From the NCBI GenBank assembly GCA_027574665.1, contig CM050649.1, forward strand, positions 66,926,150 through 66,990,149: a stretch of 64,000 nucleotides of DNA, in the 5' to 3' direction. The stretch is from Rhynochetos jubatus. Its lineage: Eukaryota; Chordata; Aves; Eurypygiformes; Rhynochetidae. A model generated the notes under the pieces. The model did not search any database. It saw only the letters and a list, made by a program, of their open reading frames with translations, and had not been told where the DNA came from. Numbering within the stretch: position 1 is the stretch's first letter; every line of letters begins with the position of its first letter. The position numbers were made by a program, and so were the translations under genes. Shown piece after piece: positions 1-13,500 of this stretch.

Positions 1-2576
1 TCTTAAGTAAATAATGACTGCGACGATGATATAATGGGAAAAGGAGTAAATTTTCAATTCACTAGGGTTAATAGTGATAGGCTCTCTATTTTCTAAACAA
101 AGATTACTACCCATTCTCTGGAGCACACATACGCTTAATACACAACCGCAACATTAAAACTGAGATAAAGAGACAGATAAAACTCACAGCGGGAAGCTCC
201 ATACAATGCAGCATTTACAGACGAGCTCCCACTGTACTGTTTAAGCTTTGTGCTTTGGCACTACCGCGTTTAAGCCAAGTGTACCAGACTACCTTCACAA
301 CATAAGCCATCCTCAGCCCGCTTCACGCCACAGAGTTCCGGCTCTGAGGAAGTTATCATCTCCCCTGAGACAATGGCTAATGGCTGCTCAAAGAAAAACA
401 TATTATTTTTTTAGCTCTTATAGTCCTTGAGGCATAGCAGGTTTTTTCTCATGGCAATGTTTAAAATGATCTTTTTCAGGTGAGGTTGCCTGTGAATTTG
501 TAAAGGAAGGCATCATGCCCTGTCCCATGCTGTGTGCTACCAAGGTCAATGTTTGGAGTGAGGACCCGTATTTTTCTTTATGATGTTCAATGTCATTTGC
601 TGAGCTGGGCCCTTTTGTCACCTTAATGAAGGAGAAAATTATTTGGGCAAGTGAAACCCATTTAAAAACACCTTTTTTCCATAGGATCCACTCTTTTGCC
701 TGGCAGTAAATACAGTCTCTCCCTACAAATGAAAACAATGCTGAAGAACAAGGGCCAAAATCGAGCCAAAGAGTAATTTAAGATCGATTGAAAGGGCAAG
801 CAGTTAAGTTTCATTAATACTCTTCCCACGAAGCACTGACCCTGCTGTGCTGCTCCTGCGAGTGAGAACATTATGGGATACCAAGGACAGGAATCCTGTC
901 TCTGTTTCTCCAAAAAGCAATGCATTAAATACAAAATCAGCAGCAGTTTCATTTTCACTACAAAAAAAAAAGAAATACCTTTTTCATTTTTCGTGTAGTT
1001 ATTTAATGTCCCTCCTTTACAGGCCAGCCTTCAGAATCATGGCCCAAATGATTTTACTGGCTATCTGACTGTCATTCTCTTTAACACAGTCTGTGGTTTG
1101 CTAGTTGATGATAGCTTAAGCGGAATTTAATTGGTAACATATTGTCAGTTGAATTAGAGGCCATATGATACAGATTTAAACCTTGGTAATTTTTGCATAA
1201 AGAACAATCTGTCAACAAATCACAGCAAGAAAAACAGCCATAAATCAGTTTGTCAGGTTTATTAGTAATTGCAGAAGTTTTGTTGTCTTGTTTGACTAGA
1301 GCCTCTCTTTCCCAGATGCCAGAAAATGTTTCTCTAGATGCAGGTAACTTTGTAGGTATGCAGATTTTATGCTTCCTGTGCACAGGGATGTACACAAACA
1401 TACACAAAGATGTAAGCAAGTGCAGAGCCCTGGAGATAATGACCTTTCTTCCAACCCTGTCTTCCTAAATAGATCAAACCACAGCACCATACGTAGCTGT
1501 GCTATACAGTCACATCCACGTACATTTAACCATATAAGCTGAGGCTACATTCAGAGGAGGGAGTTGCCTCTGTATTTCTCTGTGCCTCTGTATTTCTGCT
1601 GGCTGATTTTGCATTATTATGCTTCTCCTGATAGATTCACTTTCTTTCCTCCTAAGATTGACAATAAAACTTTCCTGGCTCAAAGCTGGGACATTGATAC
1701 TGTCCTTTTTTTCCTGAAATCGTGCAGTTCTGAAGTAATTTTTTCAGCTCTGACAATATTCATCCCTGTAGAGCGTTCCTAGCATGGAATGTATCACAAG
1801 TGATCGAGCCGGCTTCATGACACAAAGCAGAGTTAGCGTTATATTGCGAGCGGGATGAAGCACAGAGAAGGATGGGCACAGGGCCTTGAGGAGAGAGACC
1901 GTCTCCCCGTTCCCAGAGACTGCAGAAACATGGTAAAAGTGGCCACATATCCTGGAAAGCCCTTCTCAAGTGTGTCAGAAAGGAGCCCTGTAAATCACCT
2001 AGCAGAATCCCCTTATTTTTGGGTAGACACCCACTATCGGGTATACACATTCACCCCACTCCTCTCCCCCAGTTGCGGTCATCCTCTGACACTAGCCTAC
2101 ATCTACTCAGCAGAAGCTGTCCTCTACCCTACAGGTACACGGGGGCCTTCCCTTCAGCGGGGGTCTCCCCTTCAGTTTGTGTCCAGCAGGATTAATTTTT
2201 CTTAATGGTCAAGAATATGCGAAGCAAGAGAAGGGAAGGTGCTGATTGAACAGATAACCAGTGGGCATCCTTATTAGGAAGATGGGGAATCACGAAGAAA
2301 GGTGCCCCATGAATATTTTATTTAAAAGGACACCTTATGTATTGCGATTACCCTTGGGTGACAGCGACTGACAGAGCATGTCTATCACTCACGATAAAAA
2401 TTGCAGGATGATCTGCACCGCTGTTCATAAGCATGATATAAGGTACAGTAGTTGTTACAGCAGCATAATGTTCCTATGCGGTAACAAATGTACTACGCAG
2501 AGACATGCACATAATTAAAACGACGCTCGCTGGCTTGCTAGCACCGTTTGCCAAAGAATAAGTTGCATGCGAGTGG

Positions 2577-2590
2577 ATTTGCATACAAAT
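2577..2590. promoter_or_regulatory. Candidate dimeric POU (octamer) site
   Basis: The string ATTTGCATACAAAT holds a perfect octamer ATTTGCAT (2,577-2,584). It is followed by a partly overlapping inverted half (ACAAAT), so the 14 bases are a near-palindrome. POU-domain factors bind such elements as monomers or dimers. The surrounding 2,520-2,660 lacks recognisable repeats. One short motif can arise by chance, so this is only a candidate. Confidence 0.25.
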
Positions 2591-3119
2591 GAGATACTGT
2601 CAGAACAATAATGGGACTTTGATAAGACCACATACTCATGTCATTAAGTCACTTCAGTAGCTAAGGAATATTTAGTTAGCATTAAACGAGGATAGAGGTT
2701 GATCATTTCCCCTTCCCCCCAAATTAAAACAAGAACCAACAAGGTGCATCCAGTTAACAATACTAGGACATTTATAGATTGAAAAGATACCACTGTTAAT
2801 GCCATCTTTTAAAAGTTTTATGGAATTAAAATTTTACTTTTTAACACAGAAACGAAGCCTATGTCTTGTTAAGAGCTATTTTCACGGAGACTCCCTGTCA
2901 CCTGCTTACTTGGTAAGCACAGCTGTAGTAAGGTGTGTGACTTTTAAAAAATAAATAGACCTTTTAAAGCAACAGATTTAAATTCATGCTATATTTAGTT
3001 TTATGCTTAAGTTTAATTAAATCTGTGTAGACTGAATACCTACTGAAATCTTTTAATGAATCAAGAGCCTTTAAATCCTCCTATCTTTTTCCTGTACTTG
3101 GAGACCTCTTAGAAATGTC

Positions 3120-3215
3120 TGAACTTTGGACTTGATCCAGCCATGCTGAAATCAATAGGAGTTTTTCCATTGACTTCAGTGAAAACAGGGCCTTTGGGAA
3201 CAGTCTGAACTGGGA
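3120..3215. repeat. Ancient palindromic amniote repeat, copy 1
   Basis: CTGAAATCAATAGGA and TTCCATTGACTTCAG form an imperfect inverted repeat around a four-base centre. They are flanked by a degraded GATCCAG / GGGCC pair. This 'CATTGACTTCAATGGG' palindrome recurs in bird, turtle and crocodile noncoding DNA as an old dispersed repeat, which I recognise by pattern only. Related copies lie near 7,755 and 16,612. Confidence 0.45.
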
Positions 3216-6200
3216 TGTATTGCTCTACTTAGCTGGTAAAAAAAAAAAACACAACAAACCCCAAAACCCTTTTGGAAGACCATCTTACGGCAATCTCAAG
3301 GTCTGTACATCCTATGTGTTTTAGAAGTAAACAGACTTACAGTAAATTTGATGGGTTTGCCTGTAAATAATCAGAGAAGAAGTTAAACACTGAAGTAGGA
3401 AGTTTTCAAAGGAGAAGTCAAGACTTAAAATAGTCTTTTGCTGGTGGTGGGAGACCTGCTAACCTTGTATGGCAGAAAATGGTCTTGCAAATTCGTTAAC
3501 TTCTTTTCTATCTTCAAAAATGGTGCAGGAGTCACTCAGAGGAGGGTAAAAATTAATATTAATGATTTCATTTTGACAGGAATGAACTCATTACCATGCA
3601 CATTTCCAACGTTTTTCAACAGTTAATTTTAGCTGCTGAAAAAGACCTCTCTTGCTAACTGAAAATATGGTAATTTCACATTAAAAACTGTGTATTAAGA
3701 AGTCTTTCTTTGCCAAAGTTACAAGCGCTTGACAGGGTTTTATAAACCACACTGAGCACCTCACAAACTTTCAATCACACATTATGAGAGGACTAAAAAT
3801 TCCAAAATTAAAATCAGTTGCCTGATTCAGATTTTGTAACGTGTAATTTTTTTTAGTTACTGCTATTATGACAAAACAACTAAGATATATGGAAGAAATA
3901 CATTGGCCCCTAAGATTCTTTGGATTTTTTTTAAGAAAGAAAATACAACATTATGTTACAATAACTGTCAATTCCAGTGATAAAAGGCATAATGTTTTAT
4001 TTACAGAGAGAAGAACTAGCAGTTATAAAAAATAAAAAGTAGCTGATGTAAGAATTCACATTAAGAAGAATGGTTCCTTTAGTTGCTGGCACATTGAGTC
4101 TTGGGCGCTACTTTCACGGTTTGCTAGCAAATCCTGCATTTGGATGCTGGTGGGCTCAAGAGGGGTCCTGAGAAGCTCCAGGTGATGAAATGTATCTCTC
4201 CTTTTTTTGTTCAAGACAGACAAATTCACCTGAAGATTTTAAAGGTTTTGAAACAGTGCCACTAACAAATTGGTCACTTTAATCTGGAAAAATCTTCCAG
4301 AGGCCTTTGCAGAGCTTTTGAATGGCACAGCATGAAGCCTTCCCCAGTTGGCCCTGTTGCTGCGAGGGCGGTTGGAAGGAAGGGAACAACACACCAAACG
4401 GTGAGGTTGGCTCCTCTGTCCCTGTTTATTCCCCCTCCCCAGCCCTGCTGCTGATCCTCCTGTTATTTCGGCTTCCCAAAAACTATGCTGTACCTATGTG
4501 CTTGCAGAGCCTGGGGCAAGTGGTGCAGGAGCCCTTTCGGTGCCACATGTGAGCTATGTACTGATAAAACAAGGCAAATAACTCCCTCCCAGTGCTGTCA
4601 AACCCACAAAATACACAGCCTGAAAAACAAAGGAGATTGCCCTTATTTCCTTTCCATTCTAATCATCTTCAGGGCTATTTGTAACAATAGTAGGCATAAC
4701 ACTGCCAGACGCAAATGTGATTTCCAAGTTGGAGTTCCTTTCAGAAAATGGATTAGTTCAATTTTCCAGATGTCAGACAGGTGTGCAGTTAAGTATACGC
4801 TGGAATTCAGTTTTGGTGATTAACACTCATAATGACTATTTGGCAATGACAATCACATCCTTATTTTCAAAACCTACCATTTATTGTTCTAGCGCATTTA
4901 CATCACTTATAGCCACCAGCCAAATCCAAGATCAGCTAGAAGGAAATTAAGAACCGATTTATTATGCTTGTGCTGTTTGTATGACATTCATCATCACTAG
5001 AAGAAAATGACTGTAAAAAGGAAGGGTAAAGAGGTTTTATGCCAATACAGAAAGAAATGAAGGTGTGTCACTGAATTCTATGTGGGGTTGTTGGGAAAAA
5101 AGATGAAAGAAAATGCATTGGAAATTTCCCCTTATCACTTGCAGCCCTTGTCCCTTTGCTCTGCAGAAGTCCTTCACTTCCAGAACAACCCTATCTCCAA
5201 CTCCAAAAAAATCCCCCACCCCATAAAAAAACAGCATCAGCAATTAAGTGGACTTGGCGTTACACAGGTCAGTCTCTTTGAAAGGTCACTCTTGCAAGGC
5301 AAAGCAAAAATAAGACAAAATGTTTCTGTATCAGCTGCTCTGACAGGGCAACCCATGCTTATGCTGGTTTCTCACACTCCTTTCTGTATAGGCTGAAACT
5401 GGGCAGAGGAATTACAGGTCAGGACCAAACGTAGGGAGAGCTGATCTTGGTAGTAAAAGCTTTGCTTCTGTATCTGGATTCAAGGCACCTCTGTATACCA
5501 TCATACTACTGGATAGAATAACTACAAAGTGATAACACGTCAAGAAATTAATTAATCTATATGAGCTAAGAGCAAATAATTTGGAAAAGCCGTTCTGCGT
5601 GGCCTCGATGTAGCAGTAGATTTGGTTTCAAAGGAGCTGCCAGCATGCTTGAAGTCACGTAAATGCTATGTCATACGTGGGGGAGTCTGGTGCTGTGGTT
5701 TATCAGTTGTATGGCTCGTATTGATCCCAAAAGTATTGTCCACTGATTACTGGTTAATTAGGTGCTGTTAATAAATCAATAAACTCCTTTGATCTCGGTT
5801 TGTTTTTTCCTGCAGGAGACATAACCTATCTTCAGCCATTGTGGACAGGCAACAAGGTGGTGGCCACTCTGTGCAGCCCGAGTGTGCAATAGTTGCTGAT
5901 GAGAATTTTTGGTATAATAAAACATATCTCCATCCTAACAGTGAAGTGAGGGTGTAAAACTTAAATTTTATAAGTGGACACAAGAAGGGACTAGGAGATA
6001 ACAGAGTTAAATTTGGCTTGGTAAGCTTGGCGAGTGTTTTTCCAGGCTTATTAAGACTACTGAGATCCTGCTCAGTCTGCCAGCCCCACACAGTTTTAAA
6101 TGTGCTTCCAGCTCCAGGCGAGCGAGACTTCCTTGGGCACTTTCTTACATGCTTCTCCCTTTCACAAACACACCTACACAACATCTTGCTGGTTGTCAAG

Positions 6201-7685
6201 TTTCAGCAGCCTTTTCTGAGCTTTCATATCACTGCTCTATTTCACAGGTGCCAAAATACCTTAACTTGACCCAATCCCTCGGGAGGCTCTTTTAAAATTG
6301 CCTTACTGACATTTTAACGAGGACCTTTGTATAAAGACCGAGTACAGACTGCCTGATGTGGTTGTTCCACTTTGCAATTTTTGTGCCCATATATTACAGT
6401 ATTATACTTTTTTTCAATGAACAGAACTAAGAGTTGTACCTGGCAAAATAGCAGATGGAGTTAAAAGAATAAAAAGACATTTTCTTTTCCAATTGAAGGC
6501 AGACATTAGAAAATAACCTCTTCAGCTATTTTTCACTCATTTTTATTAATTTTGAGGATAGTGTCAGATGAAACATGGACTAGTTCTTTTCTGGGTCAGG
6601 CTCCGTGAGAGTGAATTAGTGTAGGTGGAACCAATAATAACTCCAAGGAACACTGTGAAAGCAACATCATATAAAGGTCTCTCAGCACCTTTGAAGATGC
6701 GTTACGGGTCAGATCTCCTTCATTATCGTTGCTTGTTTAAGCAACATGAGCAGAACTGGGCCTGGAGAGATCTCTCCTGTCCCTGCATAGCTCAGTCTTA
6801 ACCTTGGCTCGAAGTATTGCCTCGTTGCACTAGCATAGTACTTGCGAGTCTTGCTGGCCTGGATCGCAGTGCCTGGCCCAAATTGGCAGAATGGACTCAG
6901 AGGTACCAGAACAACCCCAGCGCTAACAAACACAAGGCTCGTGGGGAAAGGGGAGTCCCTGGATTGAACATTGGCTGCTGCTGGAAAAAGTGGGCAATGA
7001 TCTTGGGGGTTTAAGAGGGCCTGAAATCTTGCCCCCTGTCCCCAGCACTGTTGAGTGGTGCAATAAAAAGCCGCAGCTCTTCCCAGATATGGTCTCCTTG
7101 CATGGTACCCTGTGAGCACCTACAGCATTGCCGGTAAGGTCACCATATGAATTCAGCTGGCTTCCAAACAAAATGCTTTACTGGATTGACCTTGCCCTCC
7201 GTAAAGCACAGGAAGACCTAGTACGTGTGAGGGGAAGGAGAAGAAGGTGATTAAGAAAGATGGAAAGGGAATGTAAAGTAATGAAATAAATTTGTTTGTC
7301 ATTTAAATATCACAGTGCTTAGTATAACAGAGATGGGAGAAGCCCATGGGGCTTTTCACACATTTTAAGGTGTGAACCCACCTAAATGATTTGCTGGAAC
7401 AGGTCCTCAAAATTTATTTATCTCTTTAGCACAGGAAAACAATGCTAAATACTGAGATTTTTAATGAAGTCAAACGATTAAAAGAAGAGTATATTCTTAA
7501 ACTCACTGTGCAAGTTGAGCCAATTATAATCCTAAAGCAGAATGGTGAAGCCAGTGTTAATTAGCCAGAGAAGGGAGTCATCAGGTCAAATTTACATCTC
7601 AAAGAGCTACACTAGGATTCCATGAACAACAACAAAGAAAATGTTATTAGTTTTACTAAGTTCTGAAATAATCAGGATTTGGCAG

Positions 7686-7746
7686 TTTGGGTTGGGTTTC
7701 GGTTTTTTGGGGTTTTTTTTGTTTTTATTTGTTTGGTTTTTTTTTA
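7686..7746. repeat. G/T-rich low-complexity tract
   Basis: Runs of GGG or GGGG alternate with T stretches, followed by T-rich sequence. Four G-runs of three or more occur within about 35 bases, so a G-quadruplex on the plus strand is possible. Similar tracts occur near 53,580 and 60,680, and the reverse type near 3,240 and 55,560. Confidence 0.5.
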
Positions 7747-7754
7747 AAGAAGCT

Positions 7755-7815
7755 AAACATTGGGCTAACTTACGCCCACTGAAATCAACTTTTTCACTGA
7801 CTGTCCTGGAAGTAT
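7755..7815. repeat. Ancient palindromic amniote repeat, copy 2
   Basis: GGGCTAACTTACGCCCACTG, then AAATCAAC, then TTTTTCACTGACTG, matches the order of copies 1 and 3: a GGGC border, a CACTGAAATCAA arm and a partly complementary CACTGACT arm. It is more decayed than copy 1 and its limits are approximate. Confidence 0.35.
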
Positions 7816-9901
7816 AATCTTGGCAGTTATAATGTGAAGAGCTGGCAAATAACTAATGTATGAGGTAGCAGTACACAGAAAGAGACTATGAAAACATAAC
7901 TGTCCTGTGCTACGCTTTCCTACCATTTGGCAAATAACTTCCAAAAATATAGGAAATGTTTTAAAGTTTCCAGATGAAAGTGAAAAGCTAAACCATTAAC
8001 TGAGGAAGTTAATACCTATTTTATTTTAAACTGGTGCACATGTATATTTAAAAATCAATTGAATGGCAACATATAGGACAAACTGAAATATTTTTATGTA
8101 TATGATTTCCTTTCTAAAGTAAGTGAACAATAACACAATTCTATTTTGTAGGCAAATTATCCAAAATCAGGCAAGTGTTTTTCCAATGCTACCTATGTTT
8201 TGGAATAGTCCTCTTTAGGTCCAAATCTAATTTTCAAAACATGTATTTATATTCTTTTGCATCAATTGTTTTAAAAAAAATTTTTAAATAATTCAACTAT
8301 GATCAAATGAATATGCCAATATTGGTGTTGCCAATCAAAGTTGTTTTGCATTAGAAAGTACAACAGCTTTCCCCCCCATTTTCCCATCGGGAAAGCTATT
8401 TTTGTAAGGTCACATATTCATTCAAAAACATAGTTCAGGCACACTGGCTGGCTGACCCAACACCCCATTCACTTAAAAAAAAAATGTTTTCATGTTTGTT
8501 TTTGTAGCTTGGATCTAGGCCCTTATCACCTTGCTCCCTTCATCCTAGTGGTTTATTCAACCTGACAAAGCTTCAGGGTTGTTTGGGGTTTTTTTTCTTT
8601 TTTATTCAATGCAGCTGAGGAAACTCTCTTACAATGTGTCAATTTTAATATTTGCTTACTCCAAAAATGCACAGACCAGTAGATCAAGGTCTCCCTTTGG
8701 GGAATCAGTTGTGGATGCTGTACCACCCAGTGCTTGTAACAGCATCTGGGTAGCTGGCCCCGGGGCTGGTAAAGTTACCGGCGTCCTCGATCTACTCATT
8801 TCTCTCTGCCCTTCACTCTACTCATAGTCTTCGTCTCTCTGGCAAGACTTGATGCTGGGTTTGGTGAATTTATTTTCTCTGCTTGTTGCTTCTCCTAGTT
8901 TGATGAGAGTGGAAATTGCTCTGTTGGCCTTCATTTTCTCAGTTCATGAAGACTGATTCTCAGAAGTGCACCCTTTCCCACACATGGAATGAGGAGAGTG
9001 GTGGGACCTTCGCACCTCGGAACATACGGGCTAGTCCAGCTTAATCTGGGTTCCCAAAAACCCAAGGAGTTTAAACTTTCCAATGAGTGCTCAAAAATAT
9101 TCTCAAACACAGACAGGGAAAAGAAGACTTAGCACCCAAGGGGAGGATGATACACTAACCAGGGTGTGCCTTTTCCCCCTTGAAATTACAATGTGAAAAG
9201 CACTGTAGGAATGCAACGTTCTACTGTCACAGCTGTTCTCAGAGCTGATAAAGTAATCCTCTCTTTTTGAGGCAAAACACAGAGCTACAATTTTTTTTCT
9301 CTCTGTGGCTCCTATGAAGACATCTTCATACCTTATTTTATACACAGAACAGATGAAGATTTTATTGTTAAAAAGTCTTTATAAATTTTTGATGTAATAA
9401 GATGACAGTTTAGTACCTAGTCATGACTTTACCTGGTCCGTATTACTGATTATTTCTAAAACATGAAAATTAAGGAAGTTACTGAAGGTTTTACTTTTGA
9501 GGAATATTTTTGATATCCCACTCATGATTTTTCCATCCTATTAATGTGTAAGCTTTCATCAGTCACTTATCTCGTAGTTTGTGAAATACTTGTGGACGTA
9601 TTTCTGTAACAGAAAACTGTGTGAGCTATAGTTTTAAGAGATTTTTTAGTGGAGAGAATTTAAGTTTTCTTACCATTTTATTGTTTACTCCTTTATCTTA
9701 TCATATAAAAATTACAAAGTTGGTCAGCATCACCTTGGAGGACAGGATCTGATGATTTTTAAGAACATGGATTTTTAGTAAAAACTGCTTCTGTTTTATC
9801 AGCAAAAATATTTACAAACATAAAGGCACATGCAACTCAACTATGAGGTCTTGCAAGCAACTACTAGCCAGTTGTCAGTGTCTGCAGAGAGAGTCACAAT
9901 T

Positions 9902-9968
9902 GCGCGCACACACACACGTATGTTGTGCATATATACACATGTATATACATGCATCTATATACACATGT
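9902..9968. repeat. CA/TA-type microsatellite
   Basis: A GCGCGCACACACACAC start passes into alternating purine-pyrimidine ATATACACATGTATATACAT sequence. It lies directly next to the 3′ end of the CR1 copy that begins near 9,999. The long alternating purine-pyrimidine run is length-variable in most genomes. Confidence 0.7.
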
Positions 9969-9998
9969 ACTTTGGAGCTAAGGAAATACATCTATATA

Positions 9999-10535
9999 AT
10001 CACAGACACATAGAATCACAGACTGGTGTGGGTTGGAAGGGACCTTAAAGACCATCCAGTTCCAACCCCCCTGCCATGGGCAGAGACACCCTCCACTAGA
10101 CCAGGTTGCTCAAAGCCTCATCCAGCCTGGCCTGGAACACTCCCAGGGATGGGGCACCCACAGCTTCTCTGGGCAACCTGTCCCAGTGCCTCACCACCCT
10201 CTCGAGGAAGAATTTCTTCCTGATATCCAATCTAAATCTCCCCACTTTCAATTTAAACCTGTTACCCCTTGTACTGTCACTACAGGCGCTTGTAAAAAGT
10301 GTCCCCCCAGCTTTCCTGTCGTCCCCTTCAGGTACTGGAAGGTGCTATAAGGTCTCCCCAGAGCCTTCTCTTCTCCAGGCTGAACAAGCCCAACTCTCTC
10401 AGCCTGTTCCCACAGCAGAGGTGCTCCAGCCCTCTGAGCACCTTCGTGGCCTCCTCTGGACTCATTCCAACCAACCTATATCCTTCTTATGTTGAAGGTT
10501 CCACAGCTGGACATAGTAGTCCAGGTGGGGGTCTT
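9999..10535 (-). mobile_element. CR1 LINE, 5′-truncated 3′ end
   Basis: Read on the plus strand it starts with ATCACAGA-type 3′-terminal repeats and the hallmark GGTTGGAAGGGACCTTAAAG, so the element is antisense. It continues with the usual CR1 3′ region (CCCCTGCCATGGGCAG, GAGGAAGAATTTCTTCCT, CCTTCTCTTCTCCAGGCTGA, CCACAGCTGGACA). The copy is about 540 bp with few indels, hence fairly young. It stops in the 3′ part of ORF2 and no intact frame remains. Plus-strand frames of up to 129 codons here are antisense artefacts. Confidence 0.93.
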
Positions 10536-13500
10536 ATTAAAAATAAATTCATGTATATTACCTTTGCTTGTAATCTTTTTTAAGAATCCAGTATGAAACT
10601 ATTATAAGATAAAGGTTTCATCTTGTCATCAGAAATTCTATGACGTGCATAAAATTAGCATTTACGAGATTTTAGGTTGGTTGTAAAATTTTCGGTTGTT
10701 GAGATCTGGCTTATGTAGAAGCAATTAATTTTGCTCAATTGGATTTTATAAAAAATGCTTTATTTTGATTGCAACAGTATGAGACATTTGATGTAATTTA
10801 ACTGTGGATTTCTGAGGGGGGTTTTACTATCTGAGGTGGAGTTGCCTATTCTCGAGCAAGCAAACTATTATACAACGTTATGTTTTGTGCTACTGTGTAA
10901 TGAAATGCTATAATTGATATAGGTCTTTACCACACTGACTATCATACAGTAGAATATAAAATAAATTACCAGAAAAGAACAGCATTTTTCTAATCCTGTG
11001 TTCTTACATAAACCATTTTGGATTGTTGCATTTTAGGGAAGTGACAATTATTCTTTCCATATTCACTTGATTCATGAATAGTGCAATTTTCAAGCATTTG
11101 TATTTGGTTAACAGCACTCAGAGAAAAAGCCCCATAACAAATAGTCAAGTGGCTATAAACCAGATCCTTCCATGCTGACAGACTAATTAATCTGATCAGT
11201 CTTGAACACCAGTGTTTGTCATGTGAGCAGTCAGCATTCAGCAGCAGCCAGCTACAGCGGTCACCTATAAACGCCCCCCAGTTGCCTTAGGGCTTCATGC
11301 TGCTCTCACCAAAGCCAAAGGCAAAATCTTTACTGATCCCAGTTTTTAGAAAATCAAGTAACGTTGGCTCAGTAACTGCCACTTTACCACACACACACAC
11401 ACAAAAATATAAGCCGAAAATATGCTCCTCCAAAGCTGACTCACCAAGTTTCTGAGGACCACCGCATGTGATTTTGTCTGGCAGAAGCTTGCCCACCCAA
11501 GAATGGTTCGGGAGCTGGAGGAGCAACCCGACCTCCTCTCAACTGCCTTGGCATGCACAAAACAAGCTGTACAGAGCCTTGCAACCTCCTGTGGACATAC
11601 CCAGCTCTGTTACGAGTGCAAATAGGCAGCTGTGAACTGGACTGTTATGTGCATAGATGTTAAGTGATTGCAATTAAATGCTCATGCTGTAGTGTGATAA
11701 CAGCTCAGATTTTCAAGAAAATCTGTAAAAAAAAAATACATTCAAAGCAAGAAACCAACAACAAAAAAAACCAGTTCAAAATGCTGCTCATGAAACAACA
11801 AATAGCATAAATACAGATGATCTGGTATTTTTAAGTAATTAATGAGCAACCTTTCTCAAAACTCATGCTGCAGGTCACAGCAGCAGGCTGGTTAATTTTT
11901 GCCATTTGAGCAAAACATCATGTACTAAGGCAAAAGAAGCTTGCATTAAAATCTTATCATCCTGAGAACACAGCAAATTTCTAGCAATATACTACCAGGA
12001 ATAATATGAAAAACATAAAATCAAGTTATAATTTTTGCATTTATTTATTTATTTTGTTTAAATTCTCATTAAATTTCATATCACATTATGAGCAGCAATT
12101 GCAGCTATAGAAAAGCAACAACCTAGAGCATCAGATATTCTCTGGTGGATCTTTCAGACCCAAACCTGCTTAGCTTTTAAGATTAGACAAGATCAAGCCT
12201 ACTTAGACAAGGAAGGCCATCTGTTTTCGAGGATCCAGCTGCTATCCCTTCAAACACAACTCACTGCGGACTCCTGTAATTTATTAATCCCAGGATAAAC
12301 CTGTAAGTCTGCAATATCGTTATTTGACTTCTTTATACCATTAGCTTGAACATTTTATCAACCGCTGTGCAGGTAACAGTCAAAAAGCTAAGGAGATTTG
12401 TCAACCCTCATAATTAATATCTCCCTTCTTTTAAGTTATCTAGTTTAGCACAGACTTAAGCACTTTCTCTGTGTGGGCAGTTCCGGGGAGAAGATTAAAG
12501 AATGGTGTGTGTTTATGATCCCTTCAGTACCTGGGATCCATGTTCAAGATGTTGCCTGTGCAAATATGCTTTTGAAATTGGCCCATACGCGAACACACAC
12601 AGATGTGTGATCGTGGACACACGTGATAATATTTTGTTATTTCTAAATTTGTCATTTCTTCTTCAGCAAGGAGAAAGCTGAAGACTCCGCTCAACCCAAG
12701 TGAAACTGTTTGGTTGGGTTGTTTTGAAACCAAACAAGGCTGGAGTTATCTCAGACCCCAGAATTTATGTGCTGGATTTAAAAGTGAAAATGGCCTTTTC
12801 TCAGTCAGACAACTTGGAATGGGCTAAGTGACTGGATGGATGTTAATAAAACTTCCCTTTTGTCTGCAAAATGATCATGTCTAGTCCCAGGTGGAGCATG
12901 ATAAATCAGTGCAAAAGCTACTTTTCTCAGGAAGTTATGTGCCTGACAACAAGGGTTTAGAACGTAAGTGCCATGTTAGTTGTGTTTTCAGAGCTTTACT
13001 ACCACGATGGTGTAATCCGCCTGCTAAAAGCATATTGAACAAGATAAAATAAATGCACATTTTTATATATGCATGAGTATATTGTTGGAAACCAGGAAGC
13101 CTGAAGTCCTTGCAGTGTATTATCCTGGGAAACTCTGAAGGAGCGCCTCATTCAAGTTTCTCACATAATTATGTGTCTCCTAAGACCACCACGAAGAAGT
13201 TATCAAACCTTTATGCCTGAGCAGAGTCAGTGGTCATGCTCTGCCATGCTCTCTGCCTAGAAAATAGCAGGAGGAAAAGGTTGGTCAGGGATTTTCCATT
13301 TTTAGGCTTCCCAGTTGTCTTTTTGAACAAGCAGCAAGTGAGCATTCAATAGTGCTTTGTCTTAGATAACTTCTGTCCAATACCTCCAGCCTCCCTGACC
13401 TGTAGGTAGGTGAAGAGCTCAATATCATGTGGCTGCTCTTACTGTCACACTCTTAGCCATTCCCTTTCTGCTAGCTCATCCTCCTCTCCCACCTTATTTT

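Larger units (their letters stand above)
1..9898. other. Intergenic, AT-rich, mostly single-copy
   Basis: No exon with recognisable protein similarity is seen on either strand. Open frames are short (the longest is 143 codons, minus strand, 5,768-6,199) and resemble no known family. The segment holds two ancient palindromic repeat copies (about 3,120-3,215 and 7,755-7,815), an octamer-type motif at 2,577-2,590, and G/T-rich low-complexity sequence at 7,686-7,746. By synteny with mammals this side may lie upstream of AFF3, but no AFF3 exon is visible. Confidence 0.6.

Noticed and set aside
5768-6199. 143-codon minus-strand frame
   Set aside because: No domain, no splice or promoter context, and mixed composition consistent with chance.
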